Assembly (NCBI RefSeq): GCF_014251635.1
Contig: NZ_CP059194.1
Coordinates: 558,001 to 622,000, forward strand
DNA: 64,000 nt
Direction: 5' to 3'
DNA from: Blattabacterium cuenoti
GTDB taxonomy: Bacteria; Bacteroidota; Bacteroidia; Flavobacteriales; Blattabacteriaceae
A program made the position numbers and the translations under genes. Shown here in pieces: positions 29,718 to 39,851 of this stretch; position 1 is the stretch's first letter; each line of letters starts with the position of its first letter. The notes beneath the pieces are model-generated. The model worked only from the letters and a program-made list of their open reading frames with translations, was not told the DNA's origin and did no database searches.

Positions 29718-30599
29718 TTAGTACCCAAAATCTTTTAACTTTTTGTAATCATATCGCCAGTTTTTACAAACTGTTACATACAATTCTAATTGTATCTTTT
29801 TCTTAAAGAAAAACTCTATGCTTTTTATAGAAAAAAACTTTAATTTTTGAATAGAATTTCCTTTTTTTCCTATTAATATTCCTTTTTGAGAATATCGTTC
29901 TACATATATGTATGATAATATATATATAAAAGTATTTTTATTTTTGAAAAATTTTGTCTGAACTTCTACAGAATAAGGGATTTCTTTTTTATATAAAAAA
30001 AATATTTTTTCTCTAATTATTTCATTTACAAAAAAACGTTCATGTCTATTACTTAAATAATCTTTGGGATAATAAGGGGGATGTTCAGATAACAAAGATA
30101 TAATTTTATTCATTAATAGATCTTGATTCATTTTTTTTAATGCAGATATTGGGAATATTTCTGAATAAGGAAATAATTTATGCCAATAATTAATGGTATA
30201 ATATAATACTCCACATTGCGTTTCTATTTTATCTATTTTATTAATCAATATAATAATGGGAACACTTTTGTTTTTTTTTTTGATATGATTGAATATTGAA
30301 ACGTCCTCTAATTTTCCTATTTCTGTAGTAAGTAAAATAATATCTGCATCTTCTAATGATTTTTCTACATATTGCATCATAATTTTTTGCATAGGATAAA
30401 TAGGATCAATCACACCTGGAGTATCCGAAAAGATAATCTGAAAATTAGATTTATTAACAATTCCCAATATCCTATGACGAGTAGTTTGTGGTTTGTTCGT
30501 TATGATAGAAAGTTTTTCTCCCATAAGAGAATTTATTAAGGTAGATTTCCCCACATTAGGAGATCCTATAATATTAACAAAACCGGATTTATGAATCAC
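29718..30599 (-). CDS. era: GTPase Era
   Basis: Era binds 16S rRNA and 30S subunits. The G1 motif is GSPNVGKSTLIN, G3 is SDTPGV and G4 is NKID. The C-terminal KH domain holds GILIGKKGNSIQKLK. The 293 residues fit. The start overlaps the clpB stop by four bases, so it is probably coupled to clpB, an unusual partner. Confidence 0.96.
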   Translation of the reverse strand: MIHKSGFVNIIGSPNVGKSTLINSLMGEKLSIITNKPQTTRHRILGIVNKSNFQIIFSDTPGVIDPIYPMQKIMMQYVEKSLEDADIILLTTEIGKLEDVSIFNHIKKKNKSVPIIILINKIDKIETQCGVLYYTINYWHKLFPYSEIFPISALKKMNQDLLMNKIISLLSEHPPYYPKDYLSNRHERFFVNEIIREKIFFLYKKEIPYSVEVQTKFFKNKNTFIYILSYIYVERYSQKGILIGKKGNSIQKLKFFSIKSIEFFFKKKIQLELYVTVCKNWRYDYKKLKDFGY

Positions 30600-33232
30600 T
30601 TGTTGGTGTTTAAAATATTAATATTTTCAATTCTTTCTGATTGTCTAAACACAATTCCTTGTTCTTTGAAAAAATCTATTAAAATTTTATGACTTTTTTG
30701 TATTTTACCTTTTAGTATCTCTTTGGAGAGATTATTTAAAATATCATGCTGAATCACTCTTTTTAAAGGCCTAGCTCCAAAATGAGGATCGTATCCTTTT
30801 TCCGATAAATATTCTATAGCTTCATTAGTCGATTCGATAGAAATATTTTTCTTATTATATAGCAATTCTCCTAATTTTTTCATTTGTAATTTAACAATAT
30901 CTTTTATTTCCTTTCTAGAAAGAGGTTTAAATAAAATAATTTCATCTATACGATTAATAAATTCAGGTCTTACAACATTTTTTAATAAATCTATTAAAGT
31001 TTTTTTCGTAGCATCCATTCTATTAGAAGAAATTTCTTGATCCAAATTTTCCTGAATAATATCTGCCCCTATATTGGAAGTCATAATAATAATAGTATTT
31101 GTAAAATTAACAGTTCTTCCTTTATTATCCGTTAACCTTCCATCGTCTAAAATTTGCAAGAGGATATTAAAAACATCTGAATGAGCTTTTTCTATTTCAT
31201 CTAACAAAATAACACTATAAGGGCGTCTACGTATAGCTTCTGTTAATTGTCCACTTTCTTCGTAACCTATATATCCAGGAGGAGCTCCTATGAATCTACT
31301 TATAGAATGACGTTCTTGATATTCACTCATATCTATACGAATCATATTATTCTCATCATCGAATAAATATTCTGCTAAAGTTTTAGCGAGTTCTGTTTTT
31401 CCTACTCCAGTACTCCCCATAAAAAGAAAAGATCCTATAGGTTTTTTTTCATCTTGTAATCCTGCTCTAGAACGCCGTATAGCATCTGCTATAGATTGAA
31501 TAGCTTCATTTTGCCCTACTACTCTTTTATGTAATTTTTTTTCTAAAAGTAATAATTTTTCTTTTTCACTTTGCAACATTTTAGTAACCGGAATTCCGGT
31601 CCATTTCGATACAACTTGAGCGATATCTTCTCTATAAACTTCTTCTTGTATCATTTTTTTTCCCTTGTCTTCTTGTTTTTTTAATTCATTTTTTAACGCT
31701 TTTACTTTATTTTCCTCTTCTTTTATTTTTCCATATCTTAATTCTGCTACTCTCCCATAATCACCTGATCTTTCTGCTTGTTCTGCTTCAAATTTATAAT
31801 TTTCTATTTGATCTTTAGCTTTTTGGATACCTTCAACTAAATCTTTTTCGTTTTGCCACTGAGTTTGCAATTCCATTCTTTCTTCATTCAATTTATATAA
31901 TTCTTTTTTTAAAGGAATTAATTGGTTTTCATCATTTTCTTTTTTCAAAGCTTCTATTTGTATTTCCATATGCATAATTTTTCTATGTAATACATCTAAT
32001 TCTTCTGGTTTTGAATTTATTTCCATTCTCAACTTAGAAGCCGCTTCATCTACAAGATCAATCGCTTTATCTGGTAAAAAACGTTCATTAATATAACGTT
32101 TAGATAATTCTACAGCAGCTATAATCGATTCATCTTTTATTCTTACTTTATGATGACTTTCATATTTTTCTTTAATTCCACGTAATATAGATATAGCATC
32201 GGAAATAGACGGTTCATCAACATACACCTGTTGAAATCTTCTTTCTAAAGCTTTATCTATTCTAAAATATTTTTGATATTCATTTAAAGTAGTAGCACCT
32301 ATTGCTCTAAGTTCGCCTCTGGCTAATGCTGGTTTTAAAATATTTGCGGCATCCATAGCACCTTCTCCTCCTCCTGCCCCAACTAAAGTATGAATTTCAT
32401 CAATAAACAAAATGATTTCTCCATCTGAAAATGTTACCTCTTTTATTACAGCTTTAAGACGTTCTTCAAATTCCCCTTTATATTTAGCTCCTGCAATTAG
32501 AGAGGCCATATCTAAAGAATAGACTTGTTTATTTTTTAAATTATCTGGAATATCTCCACTTATAATACGATGGGCTAAACCTTCAGCGATAGCAGTTTTC
32601 CCTACTCCTGCTTCTCCAATTAATATTGGGTTGTTTTTTGTTCTTCTAGATAATATTTGTAAAACCCTACGGATTTCTTCATCACGGCCAATAACAGGAT
32701 CCAATTTCCCTTTATAGGCCCATTCATTAAGATTTTTTGCGTATTTATCCAATGCATTATAGATATTTTCAACTGTAGGAGAAATTATTTTTCCATTTTT
32801 TTTTCTTATATCTTTAATTACTTCTTTTATTTTTTTCTCTGTTATTCCTTGATCTATCAATAATTTAGAAGTATCATCTAAACTCATAAAAATTCCGTAA
32901 AAAATATGCTCTATAGAGATAAATTGATCTTTTAATATGTTAGCATAATTTTCTGCAAAATTCAACATGTTTGAGACATGTGAGCTGAAATGTTGAGTTA
33001 AAGGACCATTAAGTATTTTTGGATAAGTGGAAATAATGCGATCTAAGCCAATAATTATTGATTGATAATTTACTTTTAATTTTTTTAAAATAAAATGAAT
33101 TATATTTTCTTCAGTTTTTAAAATTGATTTTAAAATATGTGCATTTTCAATAGATTGTTGATTATTCTTTAATGCAATATGTTGCGCTTCTTGTATCGCT
33201 TTTTGTGATTTAATTGTAAACTTATAATTCAT
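30596..33232 (-). CDS. clpB: ATP-dependent disaggregase ClpB
   Basis: The 878-residue chaperone has an N-domain (about 1-145), AAA1 with GEAGVGKTAIAEG, a coiled-coil middle domain (about 400-530) and AAA2 with GSTGVGKTELAK. Both Walker B regions (LFIDEIHTL; ILLDEIEKAH) and the pore loop AGAKYKGEFEERL are present. The middle domain separates it from ClpA/ClpC. It rescues aggregated proteins with DnaK. It leads a unit with era and has a short leader with a 16-base palindrome. Confidence 0.97.
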   Translation of the reverse strand: MNYKFTIKSQKAIQEAQHIALKNNQQSIENAHILKSILKTEENIIHFILKKLKVNYQSIIIGLDRIISTYPKILNGPLTQHFSSHVSNMLNFAENYANILKDQFISIEHIFYGIFMSLDDTSKLLIDQGITEKKIKEVIKDIRKKNGKIISPTVENIYNALDKYAKNLNEWAYKGKLDPVIGRDEEIRRVLQILSRRTKNNPILIGEAGVGKTAIAEGLAHRIISGDIPDNLKNKQVYSLDMASLIAGAKYKGEFEERLKAVIKEVTFSDGEIILFIDEIHTLVGAGGGEGAMDAANILKPALARGELRAIGATTLNEYQKYFRIDKALERRFQQVYVDEPSISDAISILRGIKEKYESHHKVRIKDESIIAAVELSKRYINERFLPDKAIDLVDEAASKLRMEINSKPEELDVLHRKIMHMEIQIEALKKENDENQLIPLKKELYKLNEERMELQTQWQNEKDLVEGIQKAKDQIENYKFEAEQAERSGDYGRVAELRYGKIKEEENKVKALKNELKKQEDKGKKMIQEEVYREDIAQVVSKWTGIPVTKMLQSEKEKLLLLEKKLHKRVVGQNEAIQSIADAIRRSRAGLQDEKKPIGSFLFMGSTGVGKTELAKTLAEYLFDDENNMIRIDMSEYQERHSISRFIGAPPGYIGYEESGQLTEAIRRRPYSVILLDEIEKAHSDVFNILLQILDDGRLTDNKGRTVNFTNTIIIMTSNIGADIIQENLDQEISSNRMDATKKTLIDLLKNVVRPEFINRIDEIILFKPLSRKEIKDIVKLQMKKLGELLYNKKNISIESTNEAIEYLSEKGYDPHFGARPLKRVIQHDILNNLSKEILKGKIQKSHKILIDFFKEQGIVFRQSERIENINILNTNK

Positions 33233-33271
33233 GTAAAAATGAAATTTTTATTTTCATAATATAAAAAAAAT

Positions 33272-33287
33272 ATCAAAAATTTTTGAT
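33272..33287. promoter_or_regulatory. Perfect palindrome in the clpB leader
   Basis: The 16-base sequence atcaaaaatttttgat is its own reverse complement. It lies between the putative clpB -7 element and the clpB ATG. It could be an operator or a chance AT-rich palindrome. Confidence 0.25.
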
Positions 33288-33299
33288 CAGAATAATTAT

Positions 33300-33307
33300 C
33301 AAAACTA
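33300..33307 (-). promoter_or_regulatory. -7 element of clpB
   Basis: The minus strand reads TAGTTTTG, identical to the leu operon element, 67 bases before the clpB start. Confidence 0.4.
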
Positions 33308-33335
33308 ATTATTTCAAAATATTTATTTTCGCACT

Positions 33336-34439
33336 ATGATAAAAAAAGAAGAAATACAATCTCTTTCAAAAAGAATTCATAAAATTTATAATATTCTCAG
33401 AATAGAGAAAATAAAAGAGCATATAAATAAAGAACAAGAAAAAACATCAAGTCCTAATTTCTGGAAAAATTATAAAAAATCTAAAAGTTTTATAAAGGAA
33501 ATGCATGATATGAAAGCATGCATAAAAGATTTTACGGAATTAAAAAATGCTTTTGAAGAATTAGAAGTAATATTTTCTTTTTCCAAAGAAGAAAATTTAG
33601 AAAAAGAATTCGAAATTCAATTGCATAAAACTAAGAAATTACTTTCAAATATAGAATTGAAAAATATTTTTTCAGAAAAAGAAGATTCTTTCAAAGCTAT
33701 ATTACAAATATCTTCTGGAGCTGGAGGAACTGAAAGTTGTGATTGGGCTTCTATATTAATGAGGATGTATTTTATGTGGGCAGAAAAAAAAAATTTTTCT
33801 GTAAAAAAAATACATCATGTATCTGGAGATGTTACTGGTATTAAATCTGTTATTTTAGAAATAGATGGCCCTTATGCTTTTGGTTATTTGAAAGGAGAAA
33901 ATGGAGTACATAGATTGATCCGTCTATCTCCATTTGATAGTAATTCAAAACGTCATACTTCTTTTTCTTCTGTATATGTTTATCCTATGGTCGATGACCA
34001 TATTAATATAGATATTAAAACATCAGATATACAATGGGAGACTTTCCGTTCTAGTGGAGCAGGAGGTCAAAATGTAAATAAAGTAGAAACAGGGGTTAGA
34101 TTACGTCACAATCCTACAGGAATTACTATAGAGAATACAGAATCACGTTCTCAAATACAAAACAGGCAAAAAGCTTTACAATTATTGAAATCCAGATTAT
34201 TTGAAATAGAAAGAATTAAAATAAATGAAAAAAAAGAAAAAATAGAATCCAAAAAAAAAAAAATAGAATGGGGTTCTCAAATTCGAAATTATATTATGCA
34301 TCCTTACAAATTAGTAAAAGATTTAAGAACTGGTTATGAAACTACACAAGTTCAATCTGTAATAGATGGGGAAATAGATATTTTTTTAAAAAAATTTTTA
34401 ATATATAATAAAGGAAATAAAGATACAGATATAAGTTAA
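33336..34439 (+). CDS. prfB: Peptide chain release factor 2
   Basis: RF2 reads UAA and UGA. The stop-reading motif is SPF ([15 protein letters not shown]) and the hydrolysis motif is GGQ in [15 protein letters not shown]. The 367 residues are full length in one frame. The region where many bacteria have a programmed +1 frameshift (near codon 25) reads YNILRIEKI without an in-frame TGA. The autoregulatory frameshift is therefore absent here. It is followed by speA after 25 bases. Confidence 0.96.
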   Translation: MIKKEEIQSLSKRIHKIYNILRIEKIKEHINKEQEKTSSPNFWKNYKKSKSFIKEMHDMKACIKDFTELKNAFEELEVIFSFSKEENLEKEFEIQLHKTKKLLSNIELKNIFSEKEDSFKAILQISSGAGGTESCDWASILMRMYFMWAEKKNFSVKKIHHVSGDVTGIKSVILEIDGPYAFGYLKGENGVHRLIRLSPFDSNSKRHTSFSSVYVYPMVDDHINIDIKTSDIQWETFRSSGAGGQNVNKVETGVRLRHNPTGITIENTESRSQIQNRQKALQLLKSRLFEIERIKINEKKEKIESKKKKIEWGSQIRNYIMHPYKLVKDLRTGYETTQVQSVIDGEIDIFLKKFLIYNKGNKDTDIS

Positions 34440-34464
34440 TTTTCTTACTTTATATTCATTTTCA

Positions 34465-35856
34465 ATGAAAATTCGTTATGCTGATCTGATAGATCAAACT
34501 TTTGATTTTCCCACTGAGGAATTTTCTATAAAAAATAATTTTTTAGAATTTCACGGAATTCCATTAATGGATCTTATAAAGAAATACGGAACTCCATTAA
34601 AATTTACATATTTACCAAAAATATCTCAAAATATACGAAAAGCTAAAAAATGGTTTGAAAAAGCAATTTATTCCAATCAATATAACAATAAATACACTTA
34701 TTGTTATTGTACAAAAAGTTCTCATTTTTCTTTTGTGTTAGAAGAAGCTTTGAAAAATAATATTAGTATTGAAACTTCATATGCTTATGACATAGAAATA
34801 GTCAAAAATCTTTATCGAAAAGGAAAAACGACTAAAAATATTGAAGTTATATGCAATGGATTTAAACCAAAAAATTACATTGAAAATATATCAGAACTTA
34901 TAAATAATGGATTTTGTAATACAATTCCAATATTAGATAATTCAGATGAATTGGAAAAACTAAATTTAGTTATTAATTATCCTTTTAAATTGGGTATACG
35001 AATAGCTTCTGAAGAAGAGCCTAAATTTGAATTTTATACTTCTAGATTGGGAATCGGATATAAAGATATTATTGTTTTTTATTTAAACAAAATAAAAAAT
35101 AATCCTAAAGTAGAATTAAAAATGTTACATTTTTTTATAAATACAGGAATAAAAGATACTGCTTATTATTGGAATGAACTTTTCAAGTGTTTACATATTT
35201 ATGCTAAATTAAAAAAAATAGCACCAGAATTAGAAATCCTAAATATAGGAGGAGGTTTTCCTATTAAAACATCTATGTCTTTTAAGTATGATTATGAATA
35301 TATGGCGAATGAAATTGTTTATCAAATCAAAAAATTTTGTCAAAAAGAAAATATTTCAGAACCTCATATTTACACAGAATTTGGCGCTTATACAGTAGGA
35401 GAAAGTGGAGGGATTTTATATAAAATACTTAATCAAAAACGTCAAAATGATAGAGAAAAATGGAATATGATAGACAGCTCTTTTATGACTACACTTCCTG
35501 ATACTTGGGCAATAAGTCGTAGATTTATTATGATGGCAATTAATCGTTGGAATGATTGCTATGAAAGAGTTTTTTTAGGAGGATTGACATGCGATAGTGA
35601 TGATTATTATAATTCAGAACAACATATGAATGCTATATATCTTCCCTGTTTTCATAGAAAAATTCCGCTTTATATTGGTTTTTTCAATACTGGAGCTTAT
35701 CAAGATACAATTAGTGGATATGGTGGAGTACACCATTGTTTAATCCCTCAACCTATTCATATATTGATAGATCATAATGAAAAAAAAAATTTTGTATATA
35801 AAATATTTCGTCAATCACAAAGTCCAGAAGAAGTTTTAAAAATATTAGGTTATTGA
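34465..35856 (+). CDS. speA: Arginine decarboxylase, short Bacteroidetes form
   Basis: The PLP enzyme converts arginine to agmatine. The Schiff-base Lys is K84 in CYCTKSSHF, the phosphate-binding loop is NIGGGFPIK, and TEFGAYTVGESGG follows. FLGGLTCDSDDYY carries the second-subunit Cys region. It has 463 residues against about 650 in E. coli. The TGA stop overlaps the TTG start of speB by four bases, which implies translational coupling with agmatinase. This neighbour settles arginine rather than lysine or diaminopimelate as substrate. Confidence 0.9.
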   Translation: MKIRYADLIDQTFDFPTEEFSIKNNFLEFHGIPLMDLIKKYGTPLKFTYLPKISQNIRKAKKWFEKAIYSNQYNNKYTYCYCTKSSHFSFVLEEALKNNISIETSYAYDIEIVKNLYRKGKTTKNIEVICNGFKPKNYIENISELINNGFCNTIPILDNSDELEKLNLVINYPFKLGIRIASEEEPKFEFYTSRLGIGYKDIIVFYLNKIKNNPKVELKMLHFFINTGIKDTAYYWNELFKCLHIYAKLKKIAPELEILNIGGGFPIKTSMSFKYDYEYMANEIVYQIKKFCQKENISEPHIYTEFGAYTVGESGGILYKILNQKRQNDREKWNMIDSSFMTTLPDTWAISRRFIMMAINRWNDCYERVFLGGLTCDSDDYYNSEQHMNAIYLPCFHRKIPLYIGFFNTGAYQDTISGYGGVHHCLIPQPIHILIDHNEKKNFVYKIFRQSQSPEEVLKILGY

Positions 35857-36716
35857 AATTTAATTACAAAAAAAAAACTTTTGCGGGAATACCTAAAAAG
35901 TATGCTACACTTAATAAATCTAAAACGGTACTTATCCTGGTTCCATATGATTATACTCAAACATGGAAAAAGGGATCAAAAAAAGGGCCCAAAGCTTTTT
36001 TATCCGCAGCAGAACATATAGAATTATATGATATTGAAACCAAGTCTGAAGTCTATAAAAAAGGAATTTTTATTGTTCCTTATGTTATAAATTCTTCAAT
36101 TTCTACAAAAAAAATGATCGAAAAAATATATAATGTTACAAAAAAATTTCTTTCTAAAGAAAAATTCATAACGTTTATAGGAGGAGATCATTCTATATCA
36201 ATAGGCAGTATTAGAGCTTTCGGAGAAAAATATGCAAATTTAAGTATTCTTCATATGGACGCACATACAGATTTGCGTCCTATATACAAAGGGGATCCTT
36301 ACAATCATGCTTGTTCTATGTATGAAGCCTCTCAAAAACATCCTTTAATACAAATAGGAATTCGTAGTATGGACATACTAGAAAAAAAATATATTCAAAA
36401 AGGAAACATATTTTATATGCATGAAATTTATGAAAATGATTTATGGATGCAAGATGCTATTCATAAATTATCTGAAAATGTATTTATCAGTATAGATATA
36501 GATGTTTTTGATCCTAGTATCGCTCCTTCTACAGGGACTCCAGAACCAGGAGGTTTATCTTGGTATACAACTTTAAAATTTTTAAAAAAAGTTTTTCTAA
36601 AAAAAAATGTAATAGGATTTGATATAGTAGAGCTTTTACCTAATAAAGAGGAATCTTCTACTGATTTTCTAACCGTAAAACTTTTTTATAAATTACTATC
36701 ATATAAACATATATAA
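35853..36716 (+). CDS. speB: Agmatinase
   Basis: The ureohydrolase splits agmatine to putrescine and urea. The manganese-site motifs are complete: GGDHSISIG, MDAHTDLR and SIDIDVFDPSIAPSTGTPEPGG (first 20 residues shown overlap the canonical signature). The start is TTG in the overlap TTGA with speA. The 287 residues fit. Urea released here could be split by the urease known from Blattabacterium, though urease genes are not in this window. Confidence 0.93.
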   Translation: MKFNYKKKTFAGIPKKYATLNKSKTVLILVPYDYTQTWKKGSKKGPKAFLSAAEHIELYDIETKSEVYKKGIFIVPYVINSSISTKKMIEKIYNVTKKFLSKEKFITFIGGDHSISIGSIRAFGEKYANLSILHMDAHTDLRPIYKGDPYNHACSMYEASQKHPLIQIGIRSMDILEKKYIQKGNIFYMHEIYENDLWMQDAIHKLSENVFISIDIDVFDPSIAPSTGTPEPGGLSWYTTLKFLKKVFLKKNVIGFDIVELLPNKEESSTDFLTVKLFYKLLSYKHI

Positions 36717-36737
36717 AATAAATGTGAATTAATTAAT

Positions 36738-37433
36738 ATGAATCAAAAAATTATTATAGCTATAGATGGATACTCTTCATCTGGTAAAAGCACTTTAGCT
36801 AAAGCTATTTCTAAAAAACTAAAATATAAATATATAGATAGTGGCGCTATGTATAGAAGTGTAGCTTTATTTGCTATTCGAAAAAAAATTTTTGATAGTG
36901 ATTTGTGGAACACTAGAAATTTTATTTCTATTTTGAAAGAAATCAGGTTAAAATTTAAATGGAATAAAAAATATAATCAAACAGATATTTTTTTAAATGA
37001 AGAAAATATTCAATCTAAGATTAGATCTGAAAAAGTAGCGGCTAAAGTAAGTTTAATAGCTCAAATTCCAGAACTTAGAGATAAGTTAACTACCATGCAA
37101 AGAAATATTGGAAAAAACAAAGGAATTGTTATAGATGGAAGAGATGTAGGAAATTGTGTATTTCCTAAATCAGAGTTAAAAATATTTATGAAGGGATCCA
37201 TAGAAATTCGTTCTTACAGAAGATATCAAGATTTAAAAAAAAGAGGAGAAGAGGTGTCTTATGAAGAAGTAAAAAAAAATATAATTCATAGAGATATAAT
37301 GGATACTTCACGAAATGTATCCCCACTCAAAAAATCTATAGATTCTATAGAAATAGATAATACATTTTTGAGTATAGATGAACAATTAAATCTTATCTTT
37401 CAATTAATTAAAAATAATCATATTATCATATGA
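36738..37433 (+). CDS. cmk: Cytidylate kinase
   Basis: The enzyme phosphorylates CMP and dCMP. The P-loop is GYSSSGKSTLAK, followed by IDSGAMYRSVAL. The CMP-binding DGRDVG and the lid RRYQDLKKRGEE are present. The 231 residues fit Cmk. The stop overlaps the fabG start (ATGA) by four bases. Confidence 0.96.
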   Translation: MNQKIIIAIDGYSSSGKSTLAKAISKKLKYKYIDSGAMYRSVALFAIRKKIFDSDLWNTRNFISILKEIRLKFKWNKKYNQTDIFLNEENIQSKIRSEKVAAKVSLIAQIPELRDKLTTMQRNIGKNKGIVIDGRDVGNCVFPKSELKIFMKGSIEIRSYRRYQDLKKRGEEVSYEEVKKNIIHRDIMDTSRNVSPLKKSIDSIEIDNTFLSIDEQLNLIFQLIKNNHIII

Positions 37434-38164
37434 AATTATTAAATGGAAAAATAGCTATAGTAACAGGAGGTTCAGGAGATATAGGGAAGTCTATCGTAAA
37501 AACTTTTGTACAACATGGAGCTAATGTTATTTTTACATTTTTTTCCTCAAAAAAAGAAGCAAAAAAATTAGAATTTGAATTTAAAGATTTGGTTGAAGCA
37601 TATCAAATAGATCTTTCTGATTTTCATTCATCAGAAAATTTAGTGCAAAAGGTGATAAAAAAATATGGGAGTATAGATATATTAGTGAACAATGCAGGGA
37701 TTATAAAAGATAATTTTTTGCTTAAAATTTCGAAAGAGAATTGGGATTATGTCATTAAAACTAATCTATATTCTATATTTAATTTAACTAAACATGCTAT
37801 TCATCCAATGATGAAACAAAAAAAAGGGAGCATTATTAATATGAGCTCCGTTGTAGGATTAACGGGAAATATAGGACAATCTAATTATGCAGCATCGAAA
37901 GCAGGAATTATTGGATTTACAAAATCAATAGCCAGAGAATTAGGTAAAAAAAATATCCGTTGTAATGCTATAGCTCCCGGTTATATTGTAACAAAAATGA
38001 ATTATCACTTTGAATATAAAATCAAAGAAAATTGGATAAGAAATATTCCATTAAAAAGACCAGGAACCCCTCAAGACATAGCTAATTCTACTTTATTTCT
38101 TGCTTCAGATTTATCAAACTATATTACTGGTACTGTATTAAATGTAAATGGAGGGTTAATTTAA
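37430..38164 (+). CDS. fabG: 3-oxoacyl-ACP reductase
   Basis: This short-chain dehydrogenase has the NADP motif TGGSGDIGKSI, NNAG, and the catalytic Ser, Tyr and Lys in MSSVVG and NYAASKAG. The 244 residues and IAPGYIVTKM fit FabG, which reduces 3-ketoacyl-ACP in fatty-acid elongation. It sits between cmk and menD in a packed plus-strand unit. Confidence 0.92.
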   Translation: MKLLNGKIAIVTGGSGDIGKSIVKTFVQHGANVIFTFFSSKKEAKKLEFEFKDLVEAYQIDLSDFHSSENLVQKVIKKYGSIDILVNNAGIIKDNFLLKISKENWDYVIKTNLYSIFNLTKHAIHPMMKQKKGSIINMSSVVGLTGNIGQSNYAASKAGIIGFTKSIARELGKKNIRCNAIAPGYIVTKMNYHFEYKIKENWIRNIPLKRPGTPQDIANSTLFLASDLSNYITGTVLNVNGGLI

Positions 38165-38171
38165 ATCATAA

Positions 38172-39851
38172 ATGTATTCAAATAAAAAAATTGTTCAAAG
38201 TTTAGGAGAGATTTTAAAAGCAAAATCTATATTTAACATAATCATATCTCCAGGATCTAGAAACGCTCCAATCATTATACATTTTACTCAACATAAAGAT
38301 TTTAAAACCTACAGTATTGTAGACGAACGATGTGCTGGTTTTTTTGCATTAGGAATTGCTCAACAAATTAGAAAACCTGTAGTCATTAGTTGCACTTCTG
38401 GATCTGCTGTCGTTAATTATTATCCTGCAATTATAGAGGCTTTTTATCAAAGGATTCCACTTATTTTAGTGACAGCAGATAGACCAAAAGAAATAGTAGA
38501 CGTATTTGAAGGACAATCTATTCATCAGGAAAATATTTTTCAAAAACATGTAGAAACTTCTATTCAATTGACAGAAGACGAATCTGAATCAGGAATATGG
38601 TATAATGATAGATTGATGAATCAATCTATAAACAAATGTATTTTAAAAAATAAACCTATACATATTAATATCCCATTCTCTGAACCACTTTATAATACTA
38701 TAAATCATTTACAAGTAAAACCTAAAATTATAAAAACTATTCCTATTAAAAATTATATTAAAACATATAATTATAAAAAAGAACAATATATATGGAAAAA
38801 ATGTAAAAAAAAAATGATTTTGTTGGGATTATATTATCCGGAAAAAAAGAATATGGAAAAAATTTTAAGAAAGTTAAGTTTGAATCCTTCTATCGTGATT
38901 TTCACAGAAACAACATCTCATGTATATGGAAAATCTTTTTTTTCAAATATAGATCAACTTATTTTTAATATGAATCCTAAAAAATGGATAAGCTTGAAAC
39001 CTCATATTTTATTAACTATTGGAATAAACATTATATCAAAAAAAATAAAATATTTTTTAAGAAAATATCCTCCAATATATCATTGGCATATAGGGAAACA
39101 TTACGAAAATTACCCGGATACCTATTATAAATTAACTACTTATTGGGATATAAATCCAGAATCATTTTTTCAAATTTTTGATAATTATACTATCCCTTTT
39201 TCAGATTACAGAGAAAAATGGGATAAATTAAAAAGAGAAAAAAAGAAAAAACATAAATTTTTTTTAAAAAAAGAAAAAAGTTTTTCAGATTTAAAAGTTT
39301 TGTTCTTTGTGTTTAAAGCTATACCTAATAATACTATCCTACAATTAGGAAACAGTATGATTGTAAGATATTATCAACTTTTTGATGAAAAAAAATATTC
39401 TATTAAATCTTATTGTAATCGTGGAACTTCAGGAATAGAAGGATCTGTTTCAACTGCTGTAGGTTCTTCTGTTACAAAAAAAACTGTTACATTAATAATT
39501 GGAGATATAAGTTTCTTTTATGACAGTAATGCTTTATGGAATAATTACATTCCAAAAAACTTTCGTATTATACTTATTAATAATGGAGGGGGGAATATCT
39601 TCAGATTCATTTCAGAAAAAGAACTTCCTGAAAAAATATTCAATTTTTTCGAAACAAAACATATTCTTTCCGCAGAAAAAATATGCGAAATGCATCATTG
39701 GAAATATGAAAAAGTATCTAATCAAAATGCTTTAAAAAATAGTTTATCCTCCTTTTGGGAAAAGTCAAATAAACCTTTTTTATTAGAAATAAACACTCAA
39801 AAATCTAACAATGCTCAAATTTTGAAAAAATATTTATCTTATCTATCCTAA
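38172..39851 (+). CDS. menD: 2-succinyl-5-enolpyruvyl-6-hydroxy-3-cyclohexene-1-carboxylate synthase
   Basis: The thiamine-diphosphate enzyme performs the first committed step of menaquinone synthesis. The N-terminus SPGSRNAPI, the catalytic Glu region VDERCAGFFALG and the ThDP motif ending in INNGGGNIF are typical of MenD. The 559 residues match. It implies menaquinone-based respiration. Its end overlaps the convergent SanA-like gene by nine bases. Confidence 0.95.
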   Translation: MYSNKKIVQSLGEILKAKSIFNIIISPGSRNAPIIIHFTQHKDFKTYSIVDERCAGFFALGIAQQIRKPVVISCTSGSAVVNYYPAIIEAFYQRIPLILVTADRPKEIVDVFEGQSIHQENIFQKHVETSIQLTEDESESGIWYNDRLMNQSINKCILKNKPIHINIPFSEPLYNTINHLQVKPKIIKTIPIKNYIKTYNYKKEQYIWKKCKKKMILLGLYYPEKKNMEKILRKLSLNPSIVIFTETTSHVYGKSFFSNIDQLIFNMNPKKWISLKPHILLTIGINIISKKIKYFLRKYPPIYHWHIGKHYENYPDTYYKLTTYWDINPESFFQIFDNYTIPFSDYREKWDKLKREKKKKHKFFLKKEKSFSDLKVLFFVFKAIPNNTILQLGNSMIVRYYQLFDEKKYSIKSYCNRGTSGIEGSVSTAVGSSVTKKTVTLIIGDISFFYDSNALWNNYIPKNFRIILINNGGGNIFRFISEKELPEKIFNFFETKHILSAEKICEMHHWKYEKVSNQNALKNSLSSFWEKSNKPFLLEINTQKSNNAQILKKYLSYLS

